A DNA stretch of 64,000 nucleotides from the NCBI RefSeq assembly GCF_020884795.1, contig NZ_BBZF01000020.1:225261-289260 (forward strand). The letters run 5' to 3'. The stretch's first letter is position 1, and each line of letters opens with the position of its first letter. The notes beneath the pieces are model-generated. The model worked only from the letters and a program-made list of their open reading frames with translations, ran no database searches and was not told the origin of the DNA. The position numbers and the translations under genes were made by a program. Below are positions 40,800 to 47,843 of this stretch, piece by piece. Source of the DNA: Micromonospora okii. GTDB lineage: Bacteria; Actinomycetota; Actinomycetes; Mycobacteriales; Micromonosporaceae.

Positions 40800-41444
40800 G
40801 TGCGCGTTTCCGGTTGGCTCGACGACACCCGGGACTCCTACGACACCGTGGCGGTCAGCTACGCCGATCTACTCCGGGACGCCCTCGCCGGCGAGCCGTT
40901 CCAGCGGGGCATCCTGGCGCTCTTCGCCGAGTTGGTGCGCGCTCAGGGAAACGGGCCGGTCGCCGATGTCGGCTGCGGTCCGGGCCGGCTCACCGCCTAT
41001 CTGCGAGGCATCGGCCTGGACGCGTTCGGCGTTGACCTGTCGCCCGCGATGATCGACGTGGCCCGGCGGGACCACCCCGGCCTGCGATTCGAGGTCGGCT
41101 CCATGACGAGCCTCGAACTGGCCGATGGCTCGCTGACCGGCCTGCTCGCGTGGTTCTCTCTGATCCACGTCCCCGACGACGAGGTCCCCACCGTCATTGC
41201 CGAGTTCTTCCGGGTGCTGCGTCCTGGCGGGACCCTGCTGCTGGGCTTCCATGCGGGCGAGGGGAGCAAGCTCAAGACGGAGGGGTACGGCGGCCACCCG
41301 ATGAATGTCTACGTACACCGCCGGTCACCAGACCGGATCGCGGCCTGGCTGGACGCTGCTGGCTTCACCGTCGAGGCGGAGCTGGTGCATCGACCGGCCC
41401 CGAACCCGAACATCGAGGGTGGCTTCGTCTTCGCCCATCGGTGA
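40800..41444 (+). CDS. Class I SAM-dependent methyltransferase (island cargo)
   Basis: 214-aa methyltransferase. Motif I VADVGCGPGRLTAYLRGIGL at about residues 53-72, acidic loop FGVDLSPAMIDVARRDHP, motif IV LLAWFSLIHVPDDEVP and LRPGGTLLLGFHAGEG are all intact. GTG 40800 is preferred because TAACAT ends seven bases upstream; the frame is open 42 codons further but composition there is poor. Substrate unknown. The gene is apparently intact despite the decay around it. Confidence 0.82.
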   Translation: MRVSGWLDDTRDSYDTVAVSYADLLRDALAGEPFQRGILALFAELVRAQGNGPVADVGCGPGRLTAYLRGIGLDAFGVDLSPAMIDVARRDHPGLRFEVGSMTSLELADGSLTGLLAWFSLIHVPDDEVPTVIAEFFRVLRPGGTLLLGFHAGEGSKLKTEGYGGHPMNVYVHRRSPDRIAAWLDAAGFTVEAELVHRPAPNPNIEGGFVFAHR

Positions 41445-41580
41445 GGTGGGTAGGAAGCGACCCGAGCCGTCGGCGGAGGCGAAGGCCACCGCGGAGCTGG
41501 CCCGGGCCGCGAAGGAGCAGGGGCTACCGCGGCCAGGAGCAGGCCGGCGCGGGCGCTGAGCGTCACCTGGCCGCCTGGGG
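41445..41580 (+). pseudogene. Decayed fragment, possibly transposase N-terminus
   Basis: A short frame from GTG 41447 reads KRPEPSAEAKATAELARAAK then EQGLPRPGAGRRGR and stops near 41559. The pattern resembles the helical N-terminus of IS256-type transposases (ARAAKEQGL followed by L/TGP), but it is too short to be sure. No inverted repeats or target duplications were found. Confidence 0.3.
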
Positions 41581-41697
41581 CGCACGCACGGCACGAAGCT
41601 CATGGCGCATCCCGCCGGCGAGATCACCATCCGGTACGAGGCGCTGACCCTGCCGGGTGACGAGGAACAGAAGCTGTTCATCGACCGCGCGAGGTGA
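41581..41697 (+). pseudogene. C-terminal remnant of an MmyB-like regulator
   Basis: The frame RTHGTKLMAHPAGEITIRYE continues with ALTLPGDEEQKLFIDRAR to a stop at 41695-41697. This is the characteristic C-terminal end of the MmyB-like ligand-binding domain of actinomycete XRE regulators (HGTK...HP..GE....YE.L.LPGD..Q.L). Upstream the matching frame shifts (HLAAWGAR is in another frame) and the HTH and most of the domain are missing, so the gene is broken. Confidence 0.6.
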
Positions 41698-41715
41698 CCA
41701 GGTTGGGGACGGGTT

Positions 41716-41760
41716 CGGGCCGGGGCCGGACACGCGACCCGCGCGTCCGGCCCCGGCCCG
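41716..41760 (-). terminator. Terminator of the exopolysaccharide operon
   Basis: A 15-bp perfect stem CGGGCCGGGGCCGGA / TCCGGCCCCGGCCCG with a 15-nt loop, 16 nt beyond the stop of the last operon gene. In the integration model it was brought in with the island, just inside repeat copy 2. Confidence 0.75.
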
Positions 41761-41773
41761 AGGGATTCAGACA

Positions 41774-41836
41774 GGTCAGGTGCGGGACAGGGCCCGGTCG
41801 CTGACGCAGGACTGGAGACCGAACTGGCGGGCCCGA
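41774..41836. repeat. 63-bp direct repeat, copy 2 (3' end of GH114 gene)
   Basis: Identical over 63 bases to 39893-39955. Here it is part of an intact coding sequence: last 20 codons, stop codon and two following bases of the GH114 gene. Confidence 0.9.
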
Positions 41837-42477
41837 CGCTCGGCGAAGTCGGTCAGCCCCGGGCTGTCGGCGTAGTCCAGGCTGTACAGGTCGAGTTCGA
41901 GCTGAAGCAGTTGCTCCGCGATCTGGGCATGGAACTCCAGCACGTCGGCCGGCCACGGCGCGTAGCCGTCCTCGGTCCAGCGGGCCGAGAACGACTCGAA
42001 GACGATGCCGTCGACGATCTCGGCCAGCCGGGGCAACATGCCGAAGCCCCGGTTGGCCAGCAGGTACGCGGGCTCGGCCTCCTCCCGTACGGCGGCGACC
42101 AGGGTGAGCAGGTGCGGCACGTCCTCGGGGAAGGTCAGCTCGACGTTGAGCGTGTCCAGGAACAGCCCCGCGAAGCCCTGGTCGATCGCCTTGCGCGCCG
42201 CGCCGACCACGTGCGCCACCCAGAGCGGGTGGTCGACGTGGACGAACGCGCCGCCCCAGTCCGGGTTGCGTTCCTGGCGCTGCCAGGGCGCGGGCGGGCC
42301 CTGGTCCTCCGACAGCGACAGGTAGGCGAGCGTCTGCACGTCCTGCTCCGCCAGGTACCGCAGTTCGGCGGGCCGGTAGAAGTCCGGTTGCAGGACCACC
42401 CGCACGTACCCGGCGAGGTCGTCGAGGTGCCCGTCGCCGTAGTAGAAGCAGATGGGCCGTCGGCTCACCGTGCCCAT
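41776..42477 (-). CDS. GH114 family endo-alpha-1,4-galactosaminidase-like, cytoplasmic
   Basis: 233-aa TIM-barrel of the GH114/TM1410 type, whose characterised members cleave alpha-1,4-galactosamine-containing polymers. The two catalytic acids are in place: Asp108 (GFAGLFLDTLN) and Glu161 (IVDGIVFESFSARW). Unlike the other GH114 gene of this operon it has no signal peptide, so it should act inside the cell, perhaps on misdirected or lipid-linked polymer. It overlaps the epimerase gene by 13 nt and is the last gene of the operon. Its final 20 codons are duplicated 1.9 kb downstream. Confidence 0.8.
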   Translation of the reverse strand: MGTVSRRPICFYYGDGHLDDLAGYVRVVLQPDFYRPAELRYLAEQDVQTLAYLSLSEDQGPPAPWQRQERNPDWGGAFVHVDHPLWVAHVVGAARKAIDQGFAGLFLDTLNVELTFPEDVPHLLTLVAAVREEAEPAYLLANRGFGMLPRLAEIVDGIVFESFSARWTEDGYAPWPADVLEFHAQIAEQLLQLELDLYSLDYADSPGLTDFAERRARQFGLQSCVSDRALSRT

Positions 42478-43433
42478 GCATGCTCCCGGTACCAGGAGAA
42501 CGTGGTCCGCACGCCCTCCTCCAGGCTGACGGTCGGCTCATAGCCCGTCAGCTCCCGCAGCCGGGACAGGTCGGGGCAGCGGCGGGCGACCGAGCCGGGC
42601 GGCGCGGCCTCCGGCGCGACGGCGGGGCTCACCCCCGCCACCCGCAGGACCAGCTTGGCGAGGTCGCCGATGTTGGTCTCCTCGCGGTCGTTGCCGATGT
42701 GCACGATCTGACCGGCGGCGGCCGGGGCGGCCATCAGCCGCAGCATGGCCTCGACCGCGTCGTCCACGTGGCAGAACGCCCGGTACTGGTCGGCGCCGGG
42801 GACCGGGAACGGGTCGGCTCCCCGCAGGGCGCGCAGGGACATCTCCGGGATGACGTGGTCGGCGCCCATCCGGGGGCCGTACACGTTGTGGAAGCGTCCC
42901 ACCACGGTCTCGAAGCCCTTGGCGCGGGCCGTGTGCAGGAAGGCGGCCTCGCCGAGCAGCTTGCTGGCGGCGTACGCGAAGCGGGGCGCGGCGATGTCGG
43001 AGATCATCGGCGGCACCGTCTCGGGCGTCGGCACCGGCACCACCCCGGCCGTCACTCCCCCGGCGTAGACCTCGCTGGTGGAGGCGAAGAAGACCCGCTC
43101 GCCCGGGGCCACCCAGTCGAGCAGGTGCAGCGCGGAGAGGGTGTTGACCCGGATCACCCGGGCCGGGTCCTGCTCCACGTTGCGCACGCCGACGACGGCG
43201 GCGAGCAGGTAGATCTGGTCCCAGCCGGTCGGCAGCGCGGCCCAGGTCTCCGGAGCGGTCAGGTCCCCGGAGACGACCCGCACCGCCGGATCGTTGCGCA
43301 GCCGGTCGAGGTCGGCGTCGTCGCGGCCCCGGGAGAAGTCGTCCACGATCGTCACCTCGTGCCCGTCGGCGACGAGGCGGCGGGCGAGGTGCAGGCCGAT
43401 GAAGCCGGCCCCGCCGAGCAGGAGCGCCCTCAT
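42465..43433 (-). CDS. NAD-dependent nucleotide-sugar epimerase/dehydratase
   Basis: 322-aa extended SDR enzyme. The NAD site GGAGFIGLHLARRL starts at residue 7, the catalytic pair is Tyr154 and Lys158 (YAASK), Ser118-Ser120 fits the active-site STSEVY, and RFHNVYGPRMGADHV is the typical substrate helix. UDP-hexose 4-epimerase or UDP-glucuronate decarboxylase-type chemistry is likely; in this operon an epimerase supplying UDP-GalNAc or UDP-Gal is attractive. ATG 43433 overlaps the dehydrogenase stop by four bases. Confidence 0.85.
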   Translation of the reverse strand: MRALLLGGAGFIGLHLARRLVADGHEVTIVDDFSRGRDDADLDRLRNDPAVRVVSGDLTAPETWAALPTGWDQIYLLAAVVGVRNVEQDPARVIRVNTLSALHLLDWVAPGERVFFASTSEVYAGGVTAGVVPVPTPETVPPMISDIAAPRFAYAASKLLGEAAFLHTARAKGFETVVGRFHNVYGPRMGADHVIPEMSLRALRGADPFPVPGADQYRAFCHVDDAVEAMLRLMAAPAAAGQIVHIGNDREETNIGDLAKLVLRVAGVSPAVAPEAAPPGSVARRCPDLSRLRELTGYEPTVSLEEGVRTTFSWYREHAWAR

Positions 43434-44830
43434 GCCGAAACCGCCTCGTCGGCCGAAGCGACCGAAACGGCCGGAGCGGCCGAAACGGCCGAAGCCGCAG
43501 GAGCGGTCGGGTCGGACGCGGCGGACGGGTCGGGGGCCGGGGGCAGGTAGCCGAGACCCGCGTAGCGGACCCCGGCGGCCGTGACGGCCGCGCCGTCGAG
43601 CACCCGCCACGAGTCGTAGACGAACGCCGGCCGCGCCGCGCCGAACACCTCGGGGACGCGGAGCGCCCGGTAGTCCGGGTGGTCGTTGATGATCAGGACG
43701 GCGTCCGCGTCGGTGAACGCCTTGTCCAGGCTGACCGGCTCGCCGCCGTACTGCCGGATCACGTCGTCGGTGACCATCGGGTCGTGGCCGAGGACGGTGA
43801 CGCCGGCGGCGGAGAAGACCCGCATCATGGGCTCGATCGGGGTGCCGCGCATGTCGTCGGTGGCCGGCCAGCCCTTGTACGCCCAGCCGAGCACCGCCAG
43901 GCGCGCGCCGAAACTGCGGCCCCGCGCCTCGGTCAGCATCCGGACCACGGTCTCGCCGACGTGGATCGGCAGGTACTCGTTGAGCTGGCGGGCCTTGCCG
44001 ACGAGGAACGGCCGGCGGTCACCCGCGCTGTCGATCATGATGTACGGGTCCTTGGAGAGGCAGCCGCCCCCGACGTACCCGGGCTTGGCGAGGTCCGGGC
44101 GCGGGTAGTCGAGGTTCGTCGCCCGGATCACCTCGAGGGGGTCGAGGCCGTGCCGCTCGGCGATCAGCGCGATCTCGTTGCCGAAGGCGTAGATCAGGTC
44201 GGTGTGGCAGTTGTTCGACAGCTTCACCAGCTCGGCGGCCTCCAGCCCGGAGACCGGGACGATCGTGCGCGCCAGGCCGCTGAAGAACTCGGTCCCGGCG
44301 GCGAGGCTCTCGGCGTCCAGGCCGCCGATCACCTGCGGCAGCTCGACGAGTTCGCGCAGCGCCTGGCCCTGGATGGTGCGCTCCGGGGCCATCACCAGCC
44401 GGACCCGGTCGCCCCAGGCGGCCCGCAGCTCGGGCAGCACCACCCGGCGGCTCGTCCCGACCGGCACGGTGCTGCGGACCACGACCAGGGTGTCCGGGCG
44501 GCAGGTGGCGGCGACGGCCCGGGCGGCGGCGGCCAGGTTCGCCAGGTTGGGGCGGTGGGTGATGTTGTCGACCGGGGTCGACACGCTGATCACCGCCACG
44601 TCGACGGTGTCGCGCGGCAGGTCGGCGGCGACGTGGATGGTCCGACCGACGTGGGTGGCGAAGACCTCCTCGACGCCGGGCTCGAAGATGTGCGGCCGGC
44701 CGCGTGACAGCGAGTCCAGCACCGCCGGTGACACGTCCGCGCCGTACACCGTGAAGCCCTTGTCGGCGAGGGCGGCGGCGAGCGTGAGCCCCACGTAGCC
44801 CATGCCGACGACCCCGATTTTTGTGCTCAT
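43430..44830 (-). CDS. UDP-glucose/UDP-HexNAc-type 6-dehydrogenase
   Basis: 466-aa nucleotide-sugar dehydrogenase that oxidises the C6 of a UDP- or GDP-sugar to a uronic acid. The NAD motif GVVGMGYVGLTLAAAL is at residues 6-21, Lys203/Asn207 (ELVKLSNN) and the catalytic Cys257 (GGGCLSKDPY) are intact. The WecC-like GGGCLSKD favours UDP-HexNAc substrates. The last 45 residues are a low-complexity Ala/Ser/Val/Pro tail encoded by a repetitive GCCGAAAC region. ATG 44830 follows GGAAGG. The polymer made by this operon may therefore contain uronate. Confidence 0.88.
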   Translation of the reverse strand: MSTKIGVVGMGYVGLTLAAALADKGFTVYGADVSPAVLDSLSRGRPHIFEPGVEEVFATHVGRTIHVAADLPRDTVDVAVISVSTPVDNITHRPNLANLAAAARAVAATCRPDTLVVVRSTVPVGTSRRVVLPELRAAWGDRVRLVMAPERTIQGQALRELVELPQVIGGLDAESLAAGTEFFSGLARTIVPVSGLEAAELVKLSNNCHTDLIYAFGNEIALIAERHGLDPLEVIRATNLDYPRPDLAKPGYVGGGCLSKDPYIMIDSAGDRRPFLVGKARQLNEYLPIHVGETVVRMLTEARGRSFGARLAVLGWAYKGWPATDDMRGTPIEPMMRVFSAAGVTVLGHDPMVTDDVIRQYGGEPVSLDKAFTDADAVLIINDHPDYRALRVPEVFGAARPAFVYDSWRVLDGAAVTAAGVRYAGLGYLPPAPDPSAASDPTAPAASAVSAAPAVSVASADEAVSA

Positions 44831-44904
44831 GTCGGTTCCTTCCGTCTTACCTGTCAGTGATCTGAGTGAGTTTCGGCGCGGCGACCGGCCGTCCGCGTGG
44901 CGCT

Positions 44905-45987
44905 TCAGCGGCAGCGGGCGGTGAGCCGGTCCAGGTCCCGCACGGTGACCGTGCCGGCGAAGCGTTCCGCGCGGTACCGGCCGCAGGCCCGGCGCACGTT
45001 GTCGGCGCGCACGGCGTAGTCGACCGCGAGCACGAACTTGCCGGCGTCGCGCAGCGCCCGGGTGTGCGCCAGGTTCTCCGCGCACCAGTCCTGGGTGCAC
45101 GGCTCGTCCGTGGCGAGGTAGAAGAGCTCCTCCATCGCGATGCCGTCGATGGCGGCGGTGTATCCCCGCTGCTCGCGCAGCTCGGGTGAGTTCTGCGGGA
45201 CGATCTGGAAACCGGGCCGCCGGGACTTGGCGTACCGGCTGATCCTGACGATCAGGGCGGCCATGTCGGCGGCGAGCCGCGCGCGGTCGCGGCCCCGGGC
45301 GGCGGAGAGGGAGATCTCCTCGTACGCCAGCGGCGTGTCCAGGTAGACCCCGTCGAAGCCGGCCCGCAGCGCCTGGTCGACGCGGGGCCGCACGACCCGG
45401 TCCCACCAGCGGGGGTCCCAGTAGCGGACGAAGTACTCGCCGGGCCAGTCCGGCCACTCGTTGGCCAGCAGGTCCGGGGCCTCGCGGCGGATCACCGGGT
45501 ACTCCGGCCGGAAGTCCTCCAGGCTGCCGATCTCGAAGTACGCCAGCGTCCGCTTGCCGCTGCTGCGCAGCGCGCCGATCTCGGCGGCGGTGAAGTAGCC
45601 GCTGTGCCCGTCGCGCGTCAGGTCGACGACGGCGAGCTGGTACGGGCCCCGGGCCAGCGCGTCCAGCCGGCCGCCGGCGTACCCCTGGAGCTGGTACGCC
45701 CAGTGGGTGACCGTGGTGGGCGGGCCGGAGGCCGCACCGGCCGACGGGCTGCCGGCGGCGGAGGGTGATGCGCCGCCGGCGGCGGTGGGCGACGCGCTGC
45801 TGGCGGCGGGGGCCGGCGCGCTGCCGAGGGCGGCGGAGGGCTGCGCGCTGCCGGCGACGGGGGCCGGCGTCGACCCGGAGTCGTCACCCGACCCCGGGTC
45901 GACGAACGCCCACGTCGCGACCGCCGCCAGCACGGTCACCCCGGCCACGGCGGCCACGAGGAGCCGCCGGCCTGCGACGCGGCTCAC
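44905..45987 (-). CDS. Exported GH114 endo-alpha-1,4-polygalactosaminidase
   Basis: 360-aa enzyme: uncleaved or lipobox-free N-terminal signal/anchor (residues 8-27, LLVAAVAGVTVLAAVATWAF), Ala/Ser/Pro linker to residue 90, then the GH114 TIM barrel. Catalytic acids Asp217 (GFDGVYLDTP) and Glu286 (IDGIAMEEL) are present, with THWAYQLQGY opening the barrel as in the family. It should hydrolyse alpha-1,4-linked GalN/GalNAc polymer outside the membrane, like the hydrolase half of PelA or fungal Ega3. It overlaps the preceding epimerase by four bases. Confidence 0.88.
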   Translation of the reverse strand: MSRVAGRRLLVAAVAGVTVLAAVATWAFVDPGSGDDSGSTPAPVAGSAQPSAALGSAPAPAASSASPTAAGGASPSAAGSPSAGAASGPPTTVTHWAYQLQGYAGGRLDALARGPYQLAVVDLTRDGHSGYFTAAEIGALRSSGKRTLAYFEIGSLEDFRPEYPVIRREAPDLLANEWPDWPGEYFVRYWDPRWWDRVVRPRVDQALRAGFDGVYLDTPLAYEEISLSAARGRDRARLAADMAALIVRISRYAKSRRPGFQIVPQNSPELREQRGYTAAIDGIAMEELFYLATDEPCTQDWCAENLAHTRALRDAGKFVLAVDYAVRADNVRRACGRYRAERFAGTVTVRDLDRLTARCR

Positions 45988-46880
45988 CGCGCCGCCCCCG
46001 CCGCCCAGATGTCCTTGATCGACGTCGCGAGGTCCCGCACCGGCGACCAGCCCAGCTCGTCGCCCGCCCGGCTGACGTCGGCGCGGATCCAGTCGACCGC
46101 CGCCGAGCGGCCCGGCCCGGTGCCGGCCTCGCGGATGCGGCCCCGGTAGCCCGCCGTGCCGGCCAGCAGCTCGACCGCCTCCCGCGCGGTGACCGCCCGG
46201 CCGCTGGCCGCGTTGAAGACCCGGTGCCGCAGCTCGGGCGCGAGCGCGACCGCGGCGATCAGCGCGGCGAGGTCCCGCACGTCGACGAAGTCCCGGTACG
46301 CCGAGAGCGGCCCCAGGGTGATCTCCTCCGCGCCGTCGGCCAGCGCGGCACGGATGCGCGCCGCCGCCCGGCCCAGCAGGTTCTCCTCCGACATGCCGGG
46401 GCCGATCGGGTTGAACACCCGCAGCGATACCGCGTCGACCTGCCCGGACTCGCCGGCCAACTGGAACAGCCGGGTGCCGGCCAGGTGGCTGACGCCGTAC
46501 GCGCTGACCGGTCGCGCCGCCTCATCCTCGGTGACCGAGGCGCGCTCCGGCACCGGGCCGTACTCGCCGGCCGAGCCGAGCCGGACCAGGCGGGCCCGGG
46601 GCGCCGCGGCGGCGGTCGCCTCCAGCAGCTTCGCCGCGAGCAGGGTGTTCGCCGTGACGAGCTGCGCGGCGGAGCCGGTGAGGGCGCCCACGCAGTTCAC
46701 CACCGCGTCCGGGGCGACCTCGCGCAGGAGCGCCGCGAGCGCGTCCGGCCCGCCACCGAGCAGGTCGACGGTGGAGCGCCCCGGGCAGACCACCTCGGTC
46801 ACCCTCGGGTCCGACTCGAGGGCGGCCCGCGCGTGCCCGCCGATGAAGCCGGACGCCCCGAACAGCAGCACCCGTGTCAT
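45984..46880 (-). CDS. NAD-dependent epimerase/dehydratase, variant active site
   Basis: 298-aa SDR. NAD-binding LLFGASGFIGGHARAAL starts at residue 5. The catalytic Tyr128 is present (AYGVSH), but the Lys expected four residues later is His132, so the usual YxxxK is YxxxH; RVFNPIGPGM and YRDFVDVRDLA otherwise fit the family. It may be a reductase with altered pKa, or a non-catalytic partner. It overlaps both neighbours by four bases (ATGA/GTGA), fixing its place in the exopolysaccharide operon. Confidence 0.82.
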   Translation of the reverse strand: MTRVLLFGASGFIGGHARAALESDPRVTEVVCPGRSTVDLLGGGPDALAALLREVAPDAVVNCVGALTGSAAQLVTANTLLAAKLLEATAAAAPRARLVRLGSAGEYGPVPERASVTEDEAARPVSAYGVSHLAGTRLFQLAGESGQVDAVSLRVFNPIGPGMSEENLLGRAAARIRAALADGAEEITLGPLSAYRDFVDVRDLAALIAAVALAPELRHRVFNAASGRAVTAREAVELLAGTAGYRGRIREAGTGPGRSAAVDWIRADVSRAGDELGWSPVRDLATSIKDIWAAGAAR

Positions 46881-47815
46881 GCCGGCTCCCCGGCGCGCAC
46901 GACGGCCGACAGCTCCGCGCCGGCCGCCAGGTCCGCGCCGACCAACTGGTCGCCGACGGCCAGCGGGTCCGCGACGGCCAGCGGGGCAGCCCCGGTCAAC
47001 GGAGCGGCGCCGGTCAACGGAGCAGCGCCGGTTAACGGGTCCGCGACGGTCAGCGGGTCGCCGACGGCCGTCCGGCCGCCGAGCGTCGCCCCCAGCGGCG
47101 CCGGGCGGCCGGGCAGCAGGATCGGCTTGAGCTGGGGAAACGAGCGGTTCGCCTCGTCGTAGTCCTCCGGCCGGCCGATGTCCAGCCAGAACCCGTCGAA
47201 CGGGTACGTCACCGGGGGCTCGCCGCCCGCGAGCAGGTCCAGCACCAACTGGTCGAAGCCGAGGGCGAGCCCCGCCGGGTACGGCTCGATCGTCCGGCGC
47301 GACATCCCGTAGACGCCCATGCTGACCGGGTAGTGCAGCGCCGGCTTCTCCCGGAACCCGACGACCCGCCCGGCGTCCACGTCCAGCACCCCGAAGTCGA
47401 TCTGGTGCACCCGCTCGGACGTCGCCAGCGTCAGTCCCGCGCCGGAGAGCTTGTGGGTGCGCAGCAGGTCGCCGTAGTCCAGGTCGGTGAGCACGTCGCC
47501 GTTCATGACCAGGAAGTCGTCGGGCAGCCTGTCCTTCAGGGCGAACAACGGGCCGACCGTGGAGAGCGGCTGGTCCTCCTCGACGTAGTCGATGGTGAGC
47601 CCCCACCGGTGGCCGTCGCCGACGAAGGCCCGGATCAGCGGGCCGAGGTAGTTGATCGCCAGGGTCACCGAGGTGAACCCGCGCGAGGCGAGCTGGTCGA
47701 GCACGATCTGCAGGATCGAGTGGCTGTCACCGATCGGCATCAGGGGCTTCGGCAGTGCCGTCGTGTACGGCCGCAACCGCACCCCTTTACCGCCGGCGAG
47801 GATCACCGCGTGCAT
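46877..47815 (-). CDS. Sugar-1-phosphate nucleotidyltransferase with repetitive C-terminus
   Basis: 312-aa GT-A nucleotidyltransferase of the glucose/mannose-1-phosphate type. Pyrophosphorylase motif LAGGKGVRLRPYT is at residues 6-18, LPKPLMPIGDSHS follows, and DFLVMNGDVLTDLDY is the metal-binding site; LDIGRPEDYDEANRSF closes the domain near residue 232. Beyond it lies a 6-residue repeat (PLTGAA/PLTVAD/PLAVGD, at least seven copies), DNA-encoded by 18-bp units. It would supply an activated sugar to the operon's glycosyltransferase. It overlaps the epimerase gene by four bases. Confidence 0.85.
   Translation of the reverse strand: MHAVILAGGKGVRLRPYTTALPKPLMPIGDSHSILQIVLDQLASRGFTSVTLAINYLGPLIRAFVGDGHRWGLTIDYVEEDQPLSTVGPLFALKDRLPDDFLVMNGDVLTDLDYGDLLRTHKLSGAGLTLATSERVHQIDFGVLDVDAGRVVGFREKPALHYPVSMGVYGMSRRTIEPYPAGLALGFDQLVLDLLAGGEPPVTYPFDGFWLDIGRPEDYDEANRSFPQLKPILLPGRPAPLGATLGGRTAVGDPLTVADPLTGAAPLTGAAPLTGAAPLAVADPLAVGDQLVGADLAAGAELSAVVRAGEPA
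46935..47076. repeat. In-frame 18-bp tandem repeats inside the nucleotidyltransferase gene
   Basis: Three near-identical 18-bp units (ACGGAGC(G/A)GCGCCGGT(C/T)A, about 46999-47040) are flanked by degenerate copies (GCGACGGCCAGCGGG and variants). The unit length is a multiple of three, so copy-number change would keep the frame and alter only the hexapeptide tail. Confidence 0.6.
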
Positions 47816-47843
47816 CCGGACCTCCCCAAGGGTCTCGACTGGA

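Larger units (their letters stand above)
39956..41773. mobile_element. Small island flanked by 63-bp direct repeats
   Basis: 1818 bp between identical direct repeats at the 3' end of the GH114 gene. It is lower in GC than its surroundings, especially at 40100-40660, and carries an unknown 103-aa gene, a methyltransferase, and broken gene pieces. The arrangement fits an element integrated at a gene 3' end that restored the gene with its own copy (41774-41836) and left the old end at 39893-39955. No integrase remains, so it would be a remnant or a cis-mobilisable element. Simple duplication followed by insertion is an alternative. Confidence 0.6.
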
